Below, piece after piece: positions 1 to 9,370 of a stretch of 64,000 nucleotides of DNA. The notes beneath the pieces are model-generated. The model saw only the letters and a program-made list of their open reading frames with translations. It ran no database searches and was not told the DNA's origin. The number at the start of each line of letters is the position of its first letter. Positions within the stretch are counted from its first letter, which is position 1. The position numbers and the translations under genes are program-made. The stretch is from Blastobasis lacticolella. Taxonomy: Eukaryota; Arthropoda; Insecta; Lepidoptera; Blastobasidae. The DNA is taken from NCBI GenBank assembly GCA_905147135.1, contig LR990048.1, positions 2,030,563 to 2,094,562 on the forward strand, read 5' to 3'.

Positions 1-30
1 GGCTTTAGCACATGGTCTAGTTTTCGTTTC
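1..30 (-). CDS. Coiled-coil protein gene, third coding exon (cut by window edge)
   Basis: Continuation of the minus-strand gene whose first two coding exons are at 2772-2670 and 995-824. A pyrimidine-rich tract followed by CAG (AG at 32-31) precedes it. The incoming phase matches the second exon: the pending AA plus the first G makes Lys. It then reads KRKLDHVLK in frame to the window edge, so the spliced protein runs LADYYK-KRKLDHVLK. The charged, helix-friendly sequence continues the coiled coil. The rest of the gene lies to the left of the window. Confidence 0.65.
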
Positions 31-823
31 CTGCAAGAGAAATGCGGTTTTCAACGTAGAGTTCCTGCACTAAGCAGATCGTAAAGATATAGATACAGTA
101 TAGCCGTATAGCGGCCAGTAGAGTAGAATGTAGCAATAATAATAAAATATTCATTGGCACATGCAATCCCAGGAACGCGAAGGAAATAAGTGCCTTAAAT
201 ATGACGGTACCAAGGAAGAGACCCCTTGGCAGGGCTAAATACTTATCTTATATAGCTAATGAACAGAAAAAACTACCCGTTAATAAGTCAAATTCGTCAT
301 TATCATCACCCTAGCGATCAATTCCAGCTTCTGGCAGGGTCCGCTCTTCTAGTGCTCTATTGAAAATTTTATTTAAAAATGTAAGATTTTGAGATTTGAT
401 TTTTACATTTGCGGCCATGCTGACATATCAGCATGGGGACCACTAGCAGGTGAGGTTGGCTTGGACCCAGAGTGTTGTATACATTATAGGTTTAAACTAC
501 TGCCATGAATTAGTAATCATGTACCAATGCGGGTGAGCTCAAATAAATTCAGTATTTACTAGCAACTCGTGTTTTACTTCTCAGAGGGTGGTGATAAGGA
601 TTTTTTTTTGGCCACGTGAAGTCTCTCTACGGTGCGTACTGTTTTCAGAAGCAACTTAATCGTTACAAAACTAAACAAAATTACGGTTACGATTTGTTTA
701 AAGCAATCAGTATAAGATATAAGCAAGCAGGTATGTATGTCAGGATGAATTGAGTCTCAATAAAAACAAGTCTAACATAAAATCACCAAAACAAGTATCC
801 ATGACAAGTAACAAATCACTTAC
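31..823 (-). other. Intron 2 of the coiled-coil gene
   Basis: Minus-strand intron running from the donor GTAAGT at 823-818 to the acceptor at 32-31. It is AT-rich. The only recognisable content is a LINE 3'-end fragment at 295-360. Confidence 0.6.
295..360 (-). repeat. LINE 3'-end fragment (GGGTCCGC family)
   Basis: On the plus strand it reads TCATTATCATC, then CCAGCTTCTGGCAGGGTCCG. It matches the start of the insertion at 54966-55131 and the fragment at 52843-52905. It is read as a short 5'-truncated 3' end of the same LINE in minus orientation, with its simple-repeat tail at the low-coordinate end. Confidence 0.5.
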
Positions 824-995
824 TTGTAATAATCTGCCAATCGTCGATGCAGTATGTTGTTTTTGATTTGCAACTGCACCTTTTCAAACAACAACTCCTT
901 ATGGGCAGCCAGATATTTCTCTCTGTCGACGGTCGCAGCTGCTGTTGCAACACCTTTCCCAATCTGGTCATCTACCAGGTCATCTCGAACGCTTC
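824..995 (-). CDS. Coiled-coil protein gene, second coding exon
   Basis: A 172-nt internal exon. The acceptor is ACAG with AG at 997-996, and the donor is AA|GTAAGT with GT at 823-822. It enters in phase 1, matching the G left over from the exon at 2772-2670, and leaves in phase 2, matching the exon at 30-1. It encodes about 57 residues, beginning SVRDDLVDDQIGKG and ending in a Lys/Leu/Glu-rich heptad-like stretch (KELLFEKVQLQIKNNILHRR). No enzyme motif is present. The style resembles axonemal or ciliary coiled-coil proteins of the DUF4200/DUF4201 type, but this family assignment is a guess. The reading frame stays open 5' of the acceptor, but there is no need to start there because the splice joins in frame. 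Confidence 0.7.
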
Positions 996-1122
996 CTGTT
1001 TGAACAACACAGTGAATTACCAATAGGTATACAGCAATAACATGAATCGACGAATGATTATATTTGAAACTCTTACGCACCTTTGTGAGTGTAACATAAT
1101 ATTTACAACTTTATATTGTCAC

Positions 1123-1500
1123 GGGCGTCGGTGGCCTAGTGGTTAAGGTATCCAACTCATAAGCGAGAGGCACCGGGTTCGAACCCCACTGCAACAATGT
1201 ACTAGCCTTTTTCTAAGTTGACTTTTTTCCAAGTTATGTCCATTAGTTGAATAGGTACTAACTGATGCTCTTACAGTGAGGGCAAACATCGTGATGAAAC
1301 CTGTACGTTCAGGCGACTAAATATGTAACCATGATACAATATGGTCAGCTTTCTCTGATAACAGGGTCACGGAGGTCATATGGCAGCCGTTCCACTAATT
1401 ATCTGAACTGCCAAATCCTTGATTATCTTGATTATGGTCGAGACAGACCGGGCCCTCGTGCACGAGAGCACAACCGGGACATTAATGCCAAAATTATTGT
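1123..1500 (+). repeat. tRNA-derived SINE, family SINE-A (complete copy)
   Basis: A good reference copy. The head is tRNA-like, with an A-box-like segment (GGTGGCCTAGTGGTTAAGG) and a B box (GGGTTCGAACCCC). A body follows with the landmarks GATGCTCTTACAGTGAGGG, ATCGTGATGAAACCTG and AGGGTCACGGAGGTCA. The tail reads GAGCACAACCGGGACATTAA and then GCCAAAATTATT. Some 25 copies or fragments with the same landmarks occur in the window on both strands. Because of the body and tail it is a SINE, not a tRNA gene. Confidence 0.85.
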
Positions 1501-1806
1501 CATGTCATATGGAACTAGTCACTAATCCAATGGATTAGTCAAGGTCCACCTTTGCTAGTGAACGAGATTTGCTTAGTAGAACCACAGCACAAATAGGAGT
1601 TGCACAATACCTATAACACTTCGGTAAATTCAGTTAGGTATTACTGAAATAAAACATTAGATAAAAATAGGTATTCACTCGATTACCATTCGTATTTTTG
1701 GCACAGAACAACGGGCAATGAGCACGGGTTAAACCGTGATAACGATACACAAATTGAATTTAAGCACAGCTTTTTGCGGCGCTTACGATTCTGTTAATGG
1801 ATTAGG

Positions 1807-2155
1807 TTTTAAGAGAGGTAGGGCATAGCGGGGTATCTCGTTCGAATTGGAGCCGCCCGACTGGGGAAGTACCTCCACCTTACAGAATATCGCAGCTAAA
1901 TAATACTCTTTTAAATAGTATTGTGTTTCTGCCGGTGAGTAAGGTTTCCAGTGCTCCATGGGGTGGGGATTTGGGGAACCGTGGCTTTGGCAGTGGAGTG
2001 GCATTTGCTTTTTGCTGCCAGAGCAACGTGTTATAGAGGTGGGCAACGCATTAGCGATACTCTTTGTGTTGCTAATGTCTATAGGCAGTGGTGACCACTT
2101 TCCATCAGGTGGCCCGCTTGCCTGTTTGCCTACCGTATGACATAAAAAAAAAAAA
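1807..2155 (+). repeat. PolyA-tailed retroposon, family B, near-identical to 63199-63548
   Basis: A 349-bp element ending in (A)12. Its 3' half, with CCATCAGGTGGCCCGCTTGC just before the A tail, is shared by many fragments here (3483-3625, 12893-13190, 25080-25212, 57885-58105). The whole unit recurs at 63199-63548 with about four mismatches by eye. It has no protein-coding capacity that I trust. No target-site duplication was found, so it may be a SINE or a 5'-truncated LINE end. Confidence 0.75.
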
Positions 2156-2669
2156 GGTTGAGCTTCCGAGACCGTTTAAAAACAGTTTCAGTGTCCTCAG
2201 CTTAATACCTATTTTTACCTTTTTCTTTACTTTACCTTTAGCAAACAGCCCATCTCACGGTAAGCGGTAAATGGCCAGTTTCACCCATAACATCTATGAT
2301 TCATGCATTTAGGTTGCAGGCAACAAAAATGCTGTACCCCGCAGGTGCATTGCCACTGTGAGGACTAAGATGAATTGCCTCATGTCTGTAATTGCGCTGG
2401 CTACCTTATCCTTCCAACCTGAACACAACAATGCGAGCAATGTTGCGTGGTAGCAGAAATGAATAAGGCGGTGGTACCTACCCAAGCGGACTTCTCAGGC
2501 TTGATGGAGTCCTACCACCTCATATCAACATCATTATCATCATCTCGGCGTTATGTTCGCTTGCGCTCCCGCGTGTCACGTGAGAGGCCCGGGGTCCGCC
2601 TTTCTACTCTTCCCTACCACCTGATATACCTGACGGATTATTATGGACTGTTGGAGTGACATGACTTAC

Positions 2670-2772
2670 CATCAACGGAACTGCCGGCGTCGCTCCCGGA
2701 GACACTTCGTCTCGGTTTCTCCTTTGATTTTTTCACAACCGATCCAGATTTGCTGGCTTGACTCGATGGCAT
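2670..2772 (-). CDS. Coiled-coil protein gene, first coding exon
   Basis: ATG at 2772-2770 in the context CCAACATGC. It encodes 34 residues, MPSSQASKSGSVVKKSKEKP followed by a Ser/Gly-rich stretch ending GSSVD, then one extra G before a consensus donor (GTAAGT at 2669-2664). That G joins the exon at 995-824 in frame (Gly). The N-terminus is basic and Ser-rich, looks disordered, and shows no signal peptide or membrane segment. The start was chosen because the frame is short but ends exactly at a perfect donor whose phase fits the next exon. A TTACAG a few bases upstream could be an acceptor for a 5'-UTR exon. The function is unknown. Confidence 0.65.
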
Positions 2773-2779
2773 GTTGGGC

Positions 2780-3010
2780 GATGATTCTGGCTGTAATAGA
2801 TATCTGTACATAGTATAAAACTCTTTGTCCCTATGTATATATGTTTGTATCTATGTGTGCTTAGATCTTTTAAACTACGCAAAGGATTTTAAAGCCGTTT
2901 TTCAATAATATATAGAGTGATTCAAGAGGAAGGATTATAGTAAGAAAAAAGGAGTAAGTAGGGGTAAAGTAGGCGTACGCGAACGAAGTCGCGCCGGGTC
3001 CACTAGTGTA
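2780..3010. repeat. Degenerate LINE 3'-end repeat (family D, 'gacttcgttcgcg' type)
   Basis: It contains the hallmark CGCGAACGAAGTCGCGCCG followed by TCCACTAGT. Related pieces are at 32525-32815, 36615-36800, 44340-44560 and 53235-53460. No coding frame survives. Confidence 0.5.
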
Positions 3011-3482
3011 ATACAAATAACGATATTTCGTATACTAGTAAAGATAGACCAAAAGTACAATCTGGAGGACTTCGTCCATTCCCCTTTTTCGTCACCTATC
3101 CCGTTTCGCATATTAAAAAGAGTTTATTTTAGATATTAAACCTTTTTGACCCTTTAAAAAAAGAGGAGTGTTATAAATTATACGGTGTACCAGTTAGCTT
3201 TTTCTGTTAGTCTGTCTGTGGCATCGTAGCTGCTGAAGGGTGGACCGATTTGGATGCGGAATCTCAATAGAGAAAACAAATATGAAAGCCAGTTCAATTA
3301 AGATGGTTCTTAGTTTTATTTCATTAAAATCGGTTCAGTAGTTTTAAAAATATTTGAATTTAAGTGAACTTCGGCTCTTTCTGTCGGCTAGGTTATACTA
3401 TGATGAAATTCTCTTGTTCCTTTGACTTCATAGACCTATTATGAGTTGTTTAGGAAACATCATCGTTCATTTAAGTGACCTT

Positions 3483-3625
3483 TTTTATGTCATTCGGTAG
3501 GCAAACAGGCAAGCGGGCCACCTGATGGAAAGTGTTCACCACTGCCTATAGACATTAGCAACACCAAGAGTATCGCCAATGCGTTGCCCACCTCTATAAC
3601 ACGTTGCTCTGGCAGCAAAAACCTA
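3483..3625 (-). repeat. Family B retroposon fragment
   Basis: Antisense copy of the 3' part of the element at 1807-2155: GGCAAACAGGCAAGCGGGCC, then ACCTGATGGAAAGTG, ending near AACACGTTGCTCTGGCAGC. It is more diverged than the 1807/63199 pair. Confidence 0.7.
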
Positions 3626-3743
3626 GTTATTTGTGCTCGTCAGTGTAGTTACGTATATTAGATATTTGGGGGTTGTATACTCATCACCGATATCGATACT
3701 ACTCGTTTCCGGGGCTTTAGCATTCGTTATCCCACAAATAATG

Positions 3744-4071
3744 CGTCCGTTATGGCTAACGAGTCCGACTTGTAAGCTAGTGGGACAGAGTTCGATCCCC
3801 AGCACATACATGTACCAATTAGTTTTATGAGTTATGTACAATTAGATAGTTAAACAATAACATGCTCTTACGGTGAGAGAAAACATCGTGAGGAAACCTG
3901 CACAATTCAGGTGACAGAATGTGTAACCATGATCCAATTTGTTCAAGTTCCTCTGTTAACAGGGTAACAGAGGTCACACGGGTGTCGCGCTACTGTAATT
4001 ACTTGATCTGCCAAATCCTGAACCATGGACAACCTTATGAGAGCTCCAAGCAATATTGACGTCAAAATGAC
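3744..4071 (+). repeat. SINE-A copy, diverged
   Basis: Degraded tRNA-like head (GAGTTCGATCCCC as B box), then the family landmarks ATGCTCTTACGGTGAG, GTGTAACCATGATCC and AGGGTAACAGAGGTCA, ending near GACGTCAAAATGA. Confidence 0.7.
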
Positions 4072-4269
4072 TGTTAGACTGTTGGGGGTTGAGCACTTCC
4101 GGAGGTTTAACCAACGTTATTCCACAATTGACCCCTCAGTAGTACTATACGGTGGTAGGGCTTGGTCGTGGCTGTGGCCACCACCCTCTGCCAAACGGCA
4201 AAAAGTGTGCTGAATAAGTCATGGTTGAAGAAAGTTTCAGCGCCTCTTACAACTGTCTTACAACTTGGT

Positions 4270-4586
4270 GCTAACGTCCCGGTGCTCTCACGCGCGAGTG
4301 CCCAAGGTCCGCCTTGACCATGATCCAGGATTTAACAGATCAGGTAATTACAGTGGAGTGACTGCCATTTAACCTCCGTAACTCGGTTAAGAGGGAAAGC
4401 TGACCAGATTGGATCATTATTACACATTAATCACCTGAATGTGCGTGCAGGTTTCATCACGATATTTTCCCTCACCGTAAGAGCATCGGTTAGTGTTCAA
4501 CTAATGTACATAACTCATGACGCATTGGTACTTGGTACCTCAGGGTAAAAGTCGGTCCCCTAAACCATTACGCCACCGACGCTCTT
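4270..4586 (-). repeat. SINE-A copy
   Basis: The plus strand shows the reverse-complement landmarks in order: GTCCCGGTGCTCTCACGCG, CCGCCTTGACCATGATCCAG, CCTCACCGTAAGAGCATCGG and GCCACCGACGCTC. Together with the plus-oriented copy at 3744-4071 it forms an inverted pair separated by about 200 bp. Confidence 0.8.
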
Positions 4587-4589
4587 CCA

Positions 4590-5790
4590 ACTGCCATACC
4601 CCTTCGTAATAGGTAAAAAAGGGGCAAAAAAGGGGTAAAAATGGCGTAAGGGACTCCTTGCCCCTACTTCACTGCCTAATAGGATCCAGGAATACTTTTC
4701 CTCTTGGCTTCTGTCTGAGTGTTACTAAGTAGCTATAGTTAATAATTAACGAAAGCAAACTGATGGAAAGCGTACACTGTCGCCAATGCCTATGATTAAG
4801 CTGGGTACTTAACGGAATCCTAACGACACAAGCATTAATACTTGCTGACGGAAATAAATAAGGCGATGGTACTCATCCAGACAGCCTCCTCCCAGGTTTA
4901 AAAAGGTCCTGTACCACTTCGGAAAATTGGTAAACACTGCGGTGATTGTCACATGTTTATCTTTGTACTTACGATGCAACAATACTCGTAACTTGTGCAC
5001 TAGACAGTCTCTACTTACCCCTATTGGATACGGGGGTGATTATGTATGTATTATGTATGTGCAATGCTGTATATGTAGGTTTATGTTAGGGGCTCCCTTC
5101 GTATTGAACTCAGTCGGTCCTTTACACGTGATTGAGAACCGGCTATGATAGCCAGCCAAGCTCCTTCTAGAAGTCTATTAGTCTCTGATGACGTTCGCAG
5201 ACCAGAAGTGAATCTGTTCCTAGTGAGGCTTTTGCTCTGTAGTCCTTTAGTCCCTCACACTCGTATAGGTAGGTGAGATAGTACCTAAATTTTCATGTAC
5301 AATATGGCTACCGCTAACATACAGCTATCTCTAGAAATTATGCTCAAGCCTTCCTAATAAAGTGCCAACAATACTTTTGGTAGCTACTACATACACAATA
5401 TATAATTATATAAATAATATTCCAACAAAACCTCGCTGAAATCAAGCTTGTCACTGCCGTGCCTTCGAACCGTCGCATGTCCAAAGGCCCTTCTAATTAA
5501 ATTGTTTCCACGACATACCTTTAGCTCAGCCATGTTGCGTGCCCCGTCTGATACACCGACGACTCTATCGATCCAAGCATAAGGTTACATTCGAAATTAT
5601 TTCAATCCATTATCCGCAAAACGGCATGCCACTGAATCACTGGAATATGCTAACGGGTTGCTGTGACGACGCGTCAACGTCGCGAAATTATTGAGCGGTC
5701 TGCAATGCAAGGTTGTATATGTGGTGTGTCAGGCTAAGTTTGTGTGCAACCTCCTTGTTTGTCTGATTTGTTTACGTGGAATTAGGATAC
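4590..5790. other. Intergenic stretch without recognisable gene
   Basis: AT-rich sequence between two SINE-A copies. Only short open frames occur, none with a recognisable domain, splice context or polyA. A small direct repeat (GGGGCAAAAAAGGGGTAAAA) is at about 4620. Confidence 0.5.
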
Positions 5791-5794
5791 TCAC

Positions 5795-6145
5795 CAGCGT
5801 TGGTGGCGTGGTTCAGGTATCTAACTCGTAAGCGGGAGGTACTGGGTTCGAATCCCACAGCAGCTATGCAATAATGTCCCTTTTCTGAGTTACGTACATT
5901 AGTTGAATGCTACCCAATCCTCTTACTGTTAGGGAAAAGATCGTGATGAAACCTGCACAGTCAGGCGACTGAATGTGTAACCATGTTCCAATGTGGTTAG
6001 GTTCCCCTTGTAGCAGGGTCACAGAGGTCAGATGGCAGTAGCTCCACTGTAATTATCTGATTTGCGAAATCCAATATCATCGTCAAGGCGGACCCCGAGT
6101 CGTGTGCGAGAGCACAACCGGTACATTAACGCCAAGATAATTATA
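5795..6145 (+). repeat. SINE-A copy next to the Jockey insertion
   Basis: The tRNA-like head (GTTGGTGGCGTGGTTCAGG, B box GGGTTCGAATCCC) and all body landmarks are present, ending ACATTAACGCCAAGATAATTA. It finishes about 20 bp before the 3' polyA end of the Jockey element, so the LINE landed immediately beside or in the tail of this SINE. Confidence 0.8.
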
Positions 6146-6439
6146 AATTATTTACTGGGGGAATTTTTTTTTTTTTTTTTTTTTTTTTGCCCAACGCAAA
6201 GGAAATGGGCACCCTTCGGTAATGCGGTTGGAAGGGAGGAGGTGAACTCTCATGAGTATCCCAGCCGGCCGGCCGGACTGGTTATGCACGACTCGCCAAA
6301 AGAACCTAGGCGCATACGTACTAAACACCCCCTGGAAGCACCTGTAGCCATAAGGGCCTTTCAGGTTTCATCGGATGCTACACCCCGTAGGGACGGGGTG
6401 CGCTCAACGTCACTCCTTACGGAGCATACGCTGGAGAAT

Positions 6440-9370
6440 TTATAGCGAGACCCCAGAAGGGGGTCCCACTGCCGTGGATTGGGATTGGGGGCCTACGGGG
6501 GCCGCTGAAACGGCATGGGGGGGCTCTGTTGAGTCGTCCTGAGCCTCCAGGAGGAGGTTCAGGGCGCTCGACAGTTCGTCGGGGGGATCCGCGAGGACGT
6601 GTCTCGGTCTCCGTACCACGTGGCCGGAGACCGGGCGGGGAGCGTAGGCTGCTGCCTCTCGCACGAGCGGGTTGGGGTGCTCCTCCGCGGCCTTGAAAAA
6701 GGTCTCGGAGAGCGTTCTAAGAAACTGCTGCAGGGTAGGCAGGTCCATGTCACGGTGCAGGTCCGCATTGCGGACGTACCATGGAGCCGCCGTTGCCCTA
6801 CGGCAGAAGATGTTCTGCACAATTTGCAGTTTCTTAGTGACGTGGGAGCTCGCGTGAGCGAAGACGGGGGAGGCGTATGTCAACACCGGTCGAATGCACA
6901 CCTTGTAGAGGGTTCGCTTGTTCCTGAGGGACATTTTACTGAATCGACCCAACATACTGTTGAGGCGACCCAGGTAGAAACGGGCGGTGCGGCACACTCT
7001 TTCGACATGGGGCCGGAAAGTGAGCCTTTTGTCAAGCGTGACGCCTAGATATTTTACAGCGCGCTGCCAGGGAACTAGTTTCCCTTGCATGCGGAGGGGA
7101 GGGGGGTCGCTGTCACCCCGTCTGCGCTTAACATCGAAGCAAACCGCGGAGCTCTTCTCCGGATTCACTTCGATGCGCCACAGTTTGAACCAAGCTTCGA
7201 GCTTGTTCACCGCCTTTTGGAGCTTTGCCATGGGTGGCCTTCGCCCTTTGGCGTAGATTGCCGTGTCGTCGGCGAAAAGGGACAGTTGCACCCCGTTGTC
7301 GGGGACGGGAATATCGTTCGTGTACGATATATAGAGTAGGGGAGAGAGTACAGAGCCTTGCGGGACGCCGGCCTTCAGTTGACGTGGGGAAGACAAAGTA
7401 CCTTCGTGTCTGAACCGAAAGGTACGGTGTTTTAAATAGGACGCTACTAATCGGACGAGTCGATCGGAGAGACCAAGCTTGTATAGCTTGTAAACAAGGC
7501 CTTCGTGCCAGACTTTATCGAAGGCCTTGGCGACGTCGTAGAAGACTGCGACCGTCTTTTCTCTCTTTGGGTAGAATCCATTGAGGATGTATTCTACTAT
7601 ACGATGGACTTGTCTGGGGCAATTGTGTTTGGGACGAAAGCCGAATTGATGGGGAATAAGAACATCGTCTTTGAAGAGATGTTCTTTCATTCGAGAGAGC
7701 ACTACTCTCTCGAATAACTTCCCTAGTGCCTTGAGGAGGCTTATCGGGCGGTGGGATGACGCTACATTTAACGGCTTTCCCGGTTTGGGAATGCCTATGA
7801 CTATGGCTTCTTTCCACGCGGTCGGAAAGTGGCAATGGTCAAAGCAAGCATTAAAAATGATCGCTAACAAAGTAAGCACCTGCTCGGGGAGGTACTTAAG
7901 CGCTTGGTTGGGAATTCCATCCGCGCCCGGCGCTTTGTTAGATTTGAGACCCTTGATGAAGGAGTGGATCTCGTCGGGGGACACAGTGACAGGGTCCGTG
8001 GTGGGAGGGAGCGAGGTCTTTTGACGGACTTCGTCTTCCACCGCACGCACGTGACCGGGGTCGCACTCCATGGTGCTAGGGGAGCATTGTGAAGCAATGC
8101 TATCTGCAAAGCATTCGGCTTTCTCGGTGTCCGCAAACGCAATTGTGCCGTCTGGGCGAACAAGAGGAGGGATGGAGATTCTGGCGTCTGTACGAAGGGC
8201 TTTCGCCACTTTGTAGTACGCTTGATGGGACGGGGAAATCGTCTGCATGAGGTCCCCCCATTGGGAGTTCCTCATTTCGTCGAGACGTGCTCGCACTGCC
8301 CGCTGAAGTCGGTTCGCAGTGCGTCTGTACTCTGGGGTCGGATAGAGTGCGGCCCTCCGGAGGGCTGCGTTTTTGGCTTTGATCAGGTTTCGAACTTCGA
8401 GTGGGAGTCCCTGCCGATTAACGACAGGGGCCACCACTTCGTTGTCCTTCAACGCTGACCGAATGTGGGACGTTAACGAGGTTACCGCAGCGTCGATTTT
8501 ATCCGGACTATCGAAGTAGTCGGATGAAAAAGCGAGCGGCGAGTCGGGCGCGTCCATGACGGCCGCCATGGACTCTTTGAATCCTTCCCACTTCGTGAAA
8601 GTTCGCGGCAGTGGGGGAGAGATAGGGGTGGGGGAGCCTAGTACTAGGGAGACTGGACGGTGGTCGGAGCCTAAGTCGTCGAGGGTGTCGATCGACCGGA
8701 GGGTGAGCGACACGCCCTTCACTAGCGCAAAGTCCAGTACATCGGGACGGTGATCCACTCTGTCTGGGTAGTGGGTAGGGGAGAGGGGGCAATACACGTC
8801 TAGGTCGAGAGACCGAACGATGTCCATTAAGTGGACACCGCTCGTGGTGGTGGAGGAACACGTCCAGTCGGTATGTTTGGAGTTGAAATCTCCGAACATA
8901 ATAACAGAGTCGCCTAGAGAGAGAAGCGCTTCGAAGTCGCTTTTGAGTGGCAGGGAGCCGGCGGGGATGTAGACAGAGGCTATGATCAGGGACGGATGTC
9001 CTGTCATGCCTAGCTGCACTACGGAGGCCTCCATACTCGAGAGAGTTGGAGTTGGAAGAGGGGAGCAATGAAGCGATCTCTTGTAGTAAATGGCAGTTCC
9101 TCCACCACGCGATGACGCGGTGGGGGACCTGTCATCCCTGACAAGGGAGAAGCCGGGGATCGAAATACCCTTCTGGATCGAAGGCTTGAGCCAAGTCTCC
9201 TGAAGGAGAAGTAGGTCGAGCTCCCTGCTCCTAACGAACGTCCTAAGTTCGGAGATGTTTGTGCGTAGACTGCGCACATTAAAAGAAACAAGCGAAAGCC
9301 CACCCGGCCTCATGCGACCGGTGCCGACACTGGCGGGAGTGGGGGGTGTGGCGTGAAGCGCCTGGGGCAT
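6440..9370 (-). CDS. ORF2: apurinic-like endonuclease plus reverse transcriptase
   Basis: A 976-residue uninterrupted frame, the size usual for Jockey-clade ORF2. Residues about 25-245 form the APE-type endonuclease that nicks target DNA: N31 in SFNVRSL, E58 in LLLQETW, GDFN at 160-163 and SDHRP at 235-239. Residues about 470-780 form the reverse transcriptase: KAPGADGIP, PKPGKP, HRPISLL, QFGFRPKH, the first catalytic Asp in FYDVAKAFDKVWH (about 612), AGVPQGSVLSPLLY, and the FADD box at 699-702. The C-terminal third ends in a Pro-rich tail and has no RNase H. All catalytic residues I can check are present. Its ATG shares the A of the ORF1 stop codon (TAATG), so it probably depends on reinitiation after ORF1. 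Confidence 0.95.
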   Translation of the reverse strand: MPQALHATPPTPASVGTGRMRPGGLSLVSFNVRSLRTNISELRTFVRSRELDLLLLQETWLKPSIQKGISIPGFSLVRDDRSPTASSRGGGTAIYYKRSLHCSPLPTPTLSSMEASVVQLGMTGHPSLIIASVYIPAGSLPLKSDFEALLSLGDSVIMFGDFNSKHTDWTCSSTTTSGVHLMDIVRSLDLDVYCPLSPTHYPDRVDHRPDVLDFALVKGVSLTLRSIDTLDDLGSDHRPVSLVLGSPTPISPPLPRTFTKWEGFKESMAAVMDAPDSPLAFSSDYFDSPDKIDAAVTSLTSHIRSALKDNEVVAPVVNRQGLPLEVRNLIKAKNAALRRAALYPTPEYRRTANRLQRAVRARLDEMRNSQWGDLMQTISPSHQAYYKVAKALRTDARISIPPLVRPDGTIAFADTEKAECFADSIASQCSPSTMECDPGHVRAVEDEVRQKTSLPPTTDPVTVSPDEIHSFIKGLKSNKAPGADGIPNQALKYLPEQVLTLLAIIFNACFDHCHFPTAWKEAIVIGIPKPGKPLNVASSHRPISLLKALGKLFERVVLSRMKEHLFKDDVLIPHQFGFRPKHNCPRQVHRIVEYILNGFYPKREKTVAVFYDVAKAFDKVWHEGLVYKLYKLGLSDRLVRLVASYLKHRTFRFRHEGTLSSPRQLKAGVPQGSVLSPLLYISYTNDIPVPDNGVQLSLFADDTAIYAKGRRPPMAKLQKAVNKLEAWFKLWRIEVNPEKSSAVCFDVKRRRGDSDPPPLRMQGKLVPWQRAVKYLGVTLDKRLTFRPHVERVCRTARFYLGRLNSMLGRFSKMSLRNKRTLYKVCIRPVLTYASPVFAHASSHVTKKLQIVQNIFCRRATAAPWYVRNADLHRDMDLPTLQQFLRTLSETFFKAAEEHPNPLVREAAAYAPRPVSGHVVRRPRHVLADPPDELSSALNLLLEAQDDSTEPPHAVSAAPVGPQSQSTAVGPPSGVSL

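Larger units (their letters stand above)
996..2669 (-). other. Intron 1 of the coiled-coil gene
   Basis: A 1.67-kb minus-strand intron. It carries a complete SINE-A copy (1123-1500) and a polyA-tailed repeat (1807-2155), both in plus orientation and so antisense to the host gene. The stretch 2160-2660 has no recognisable feature apart from unremarkable short open frames. Confidence 0.6.

Noticed and set aside
1123..1200. tRNA gene
   Set aside because: The A and B boxes are clear, but the sequence continues into a body and tail shared with some 25 other copies, so it is a SINE head. The same applies to the heads at 5795, 13990, 26800, 49560 and 51381.
6062..6445. A 127-codon plus-strand open frame
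   Set aside because: It reads across the SINE-A tail, the poly-T and the Jockey 3' UTR; an artefact.
6599..7048. Long plus-strand open frames within 6600-10840
   Set aside because: All are antisense or out-of-frame shadows of the GC-rich Jockey ORF1 and ORF2.
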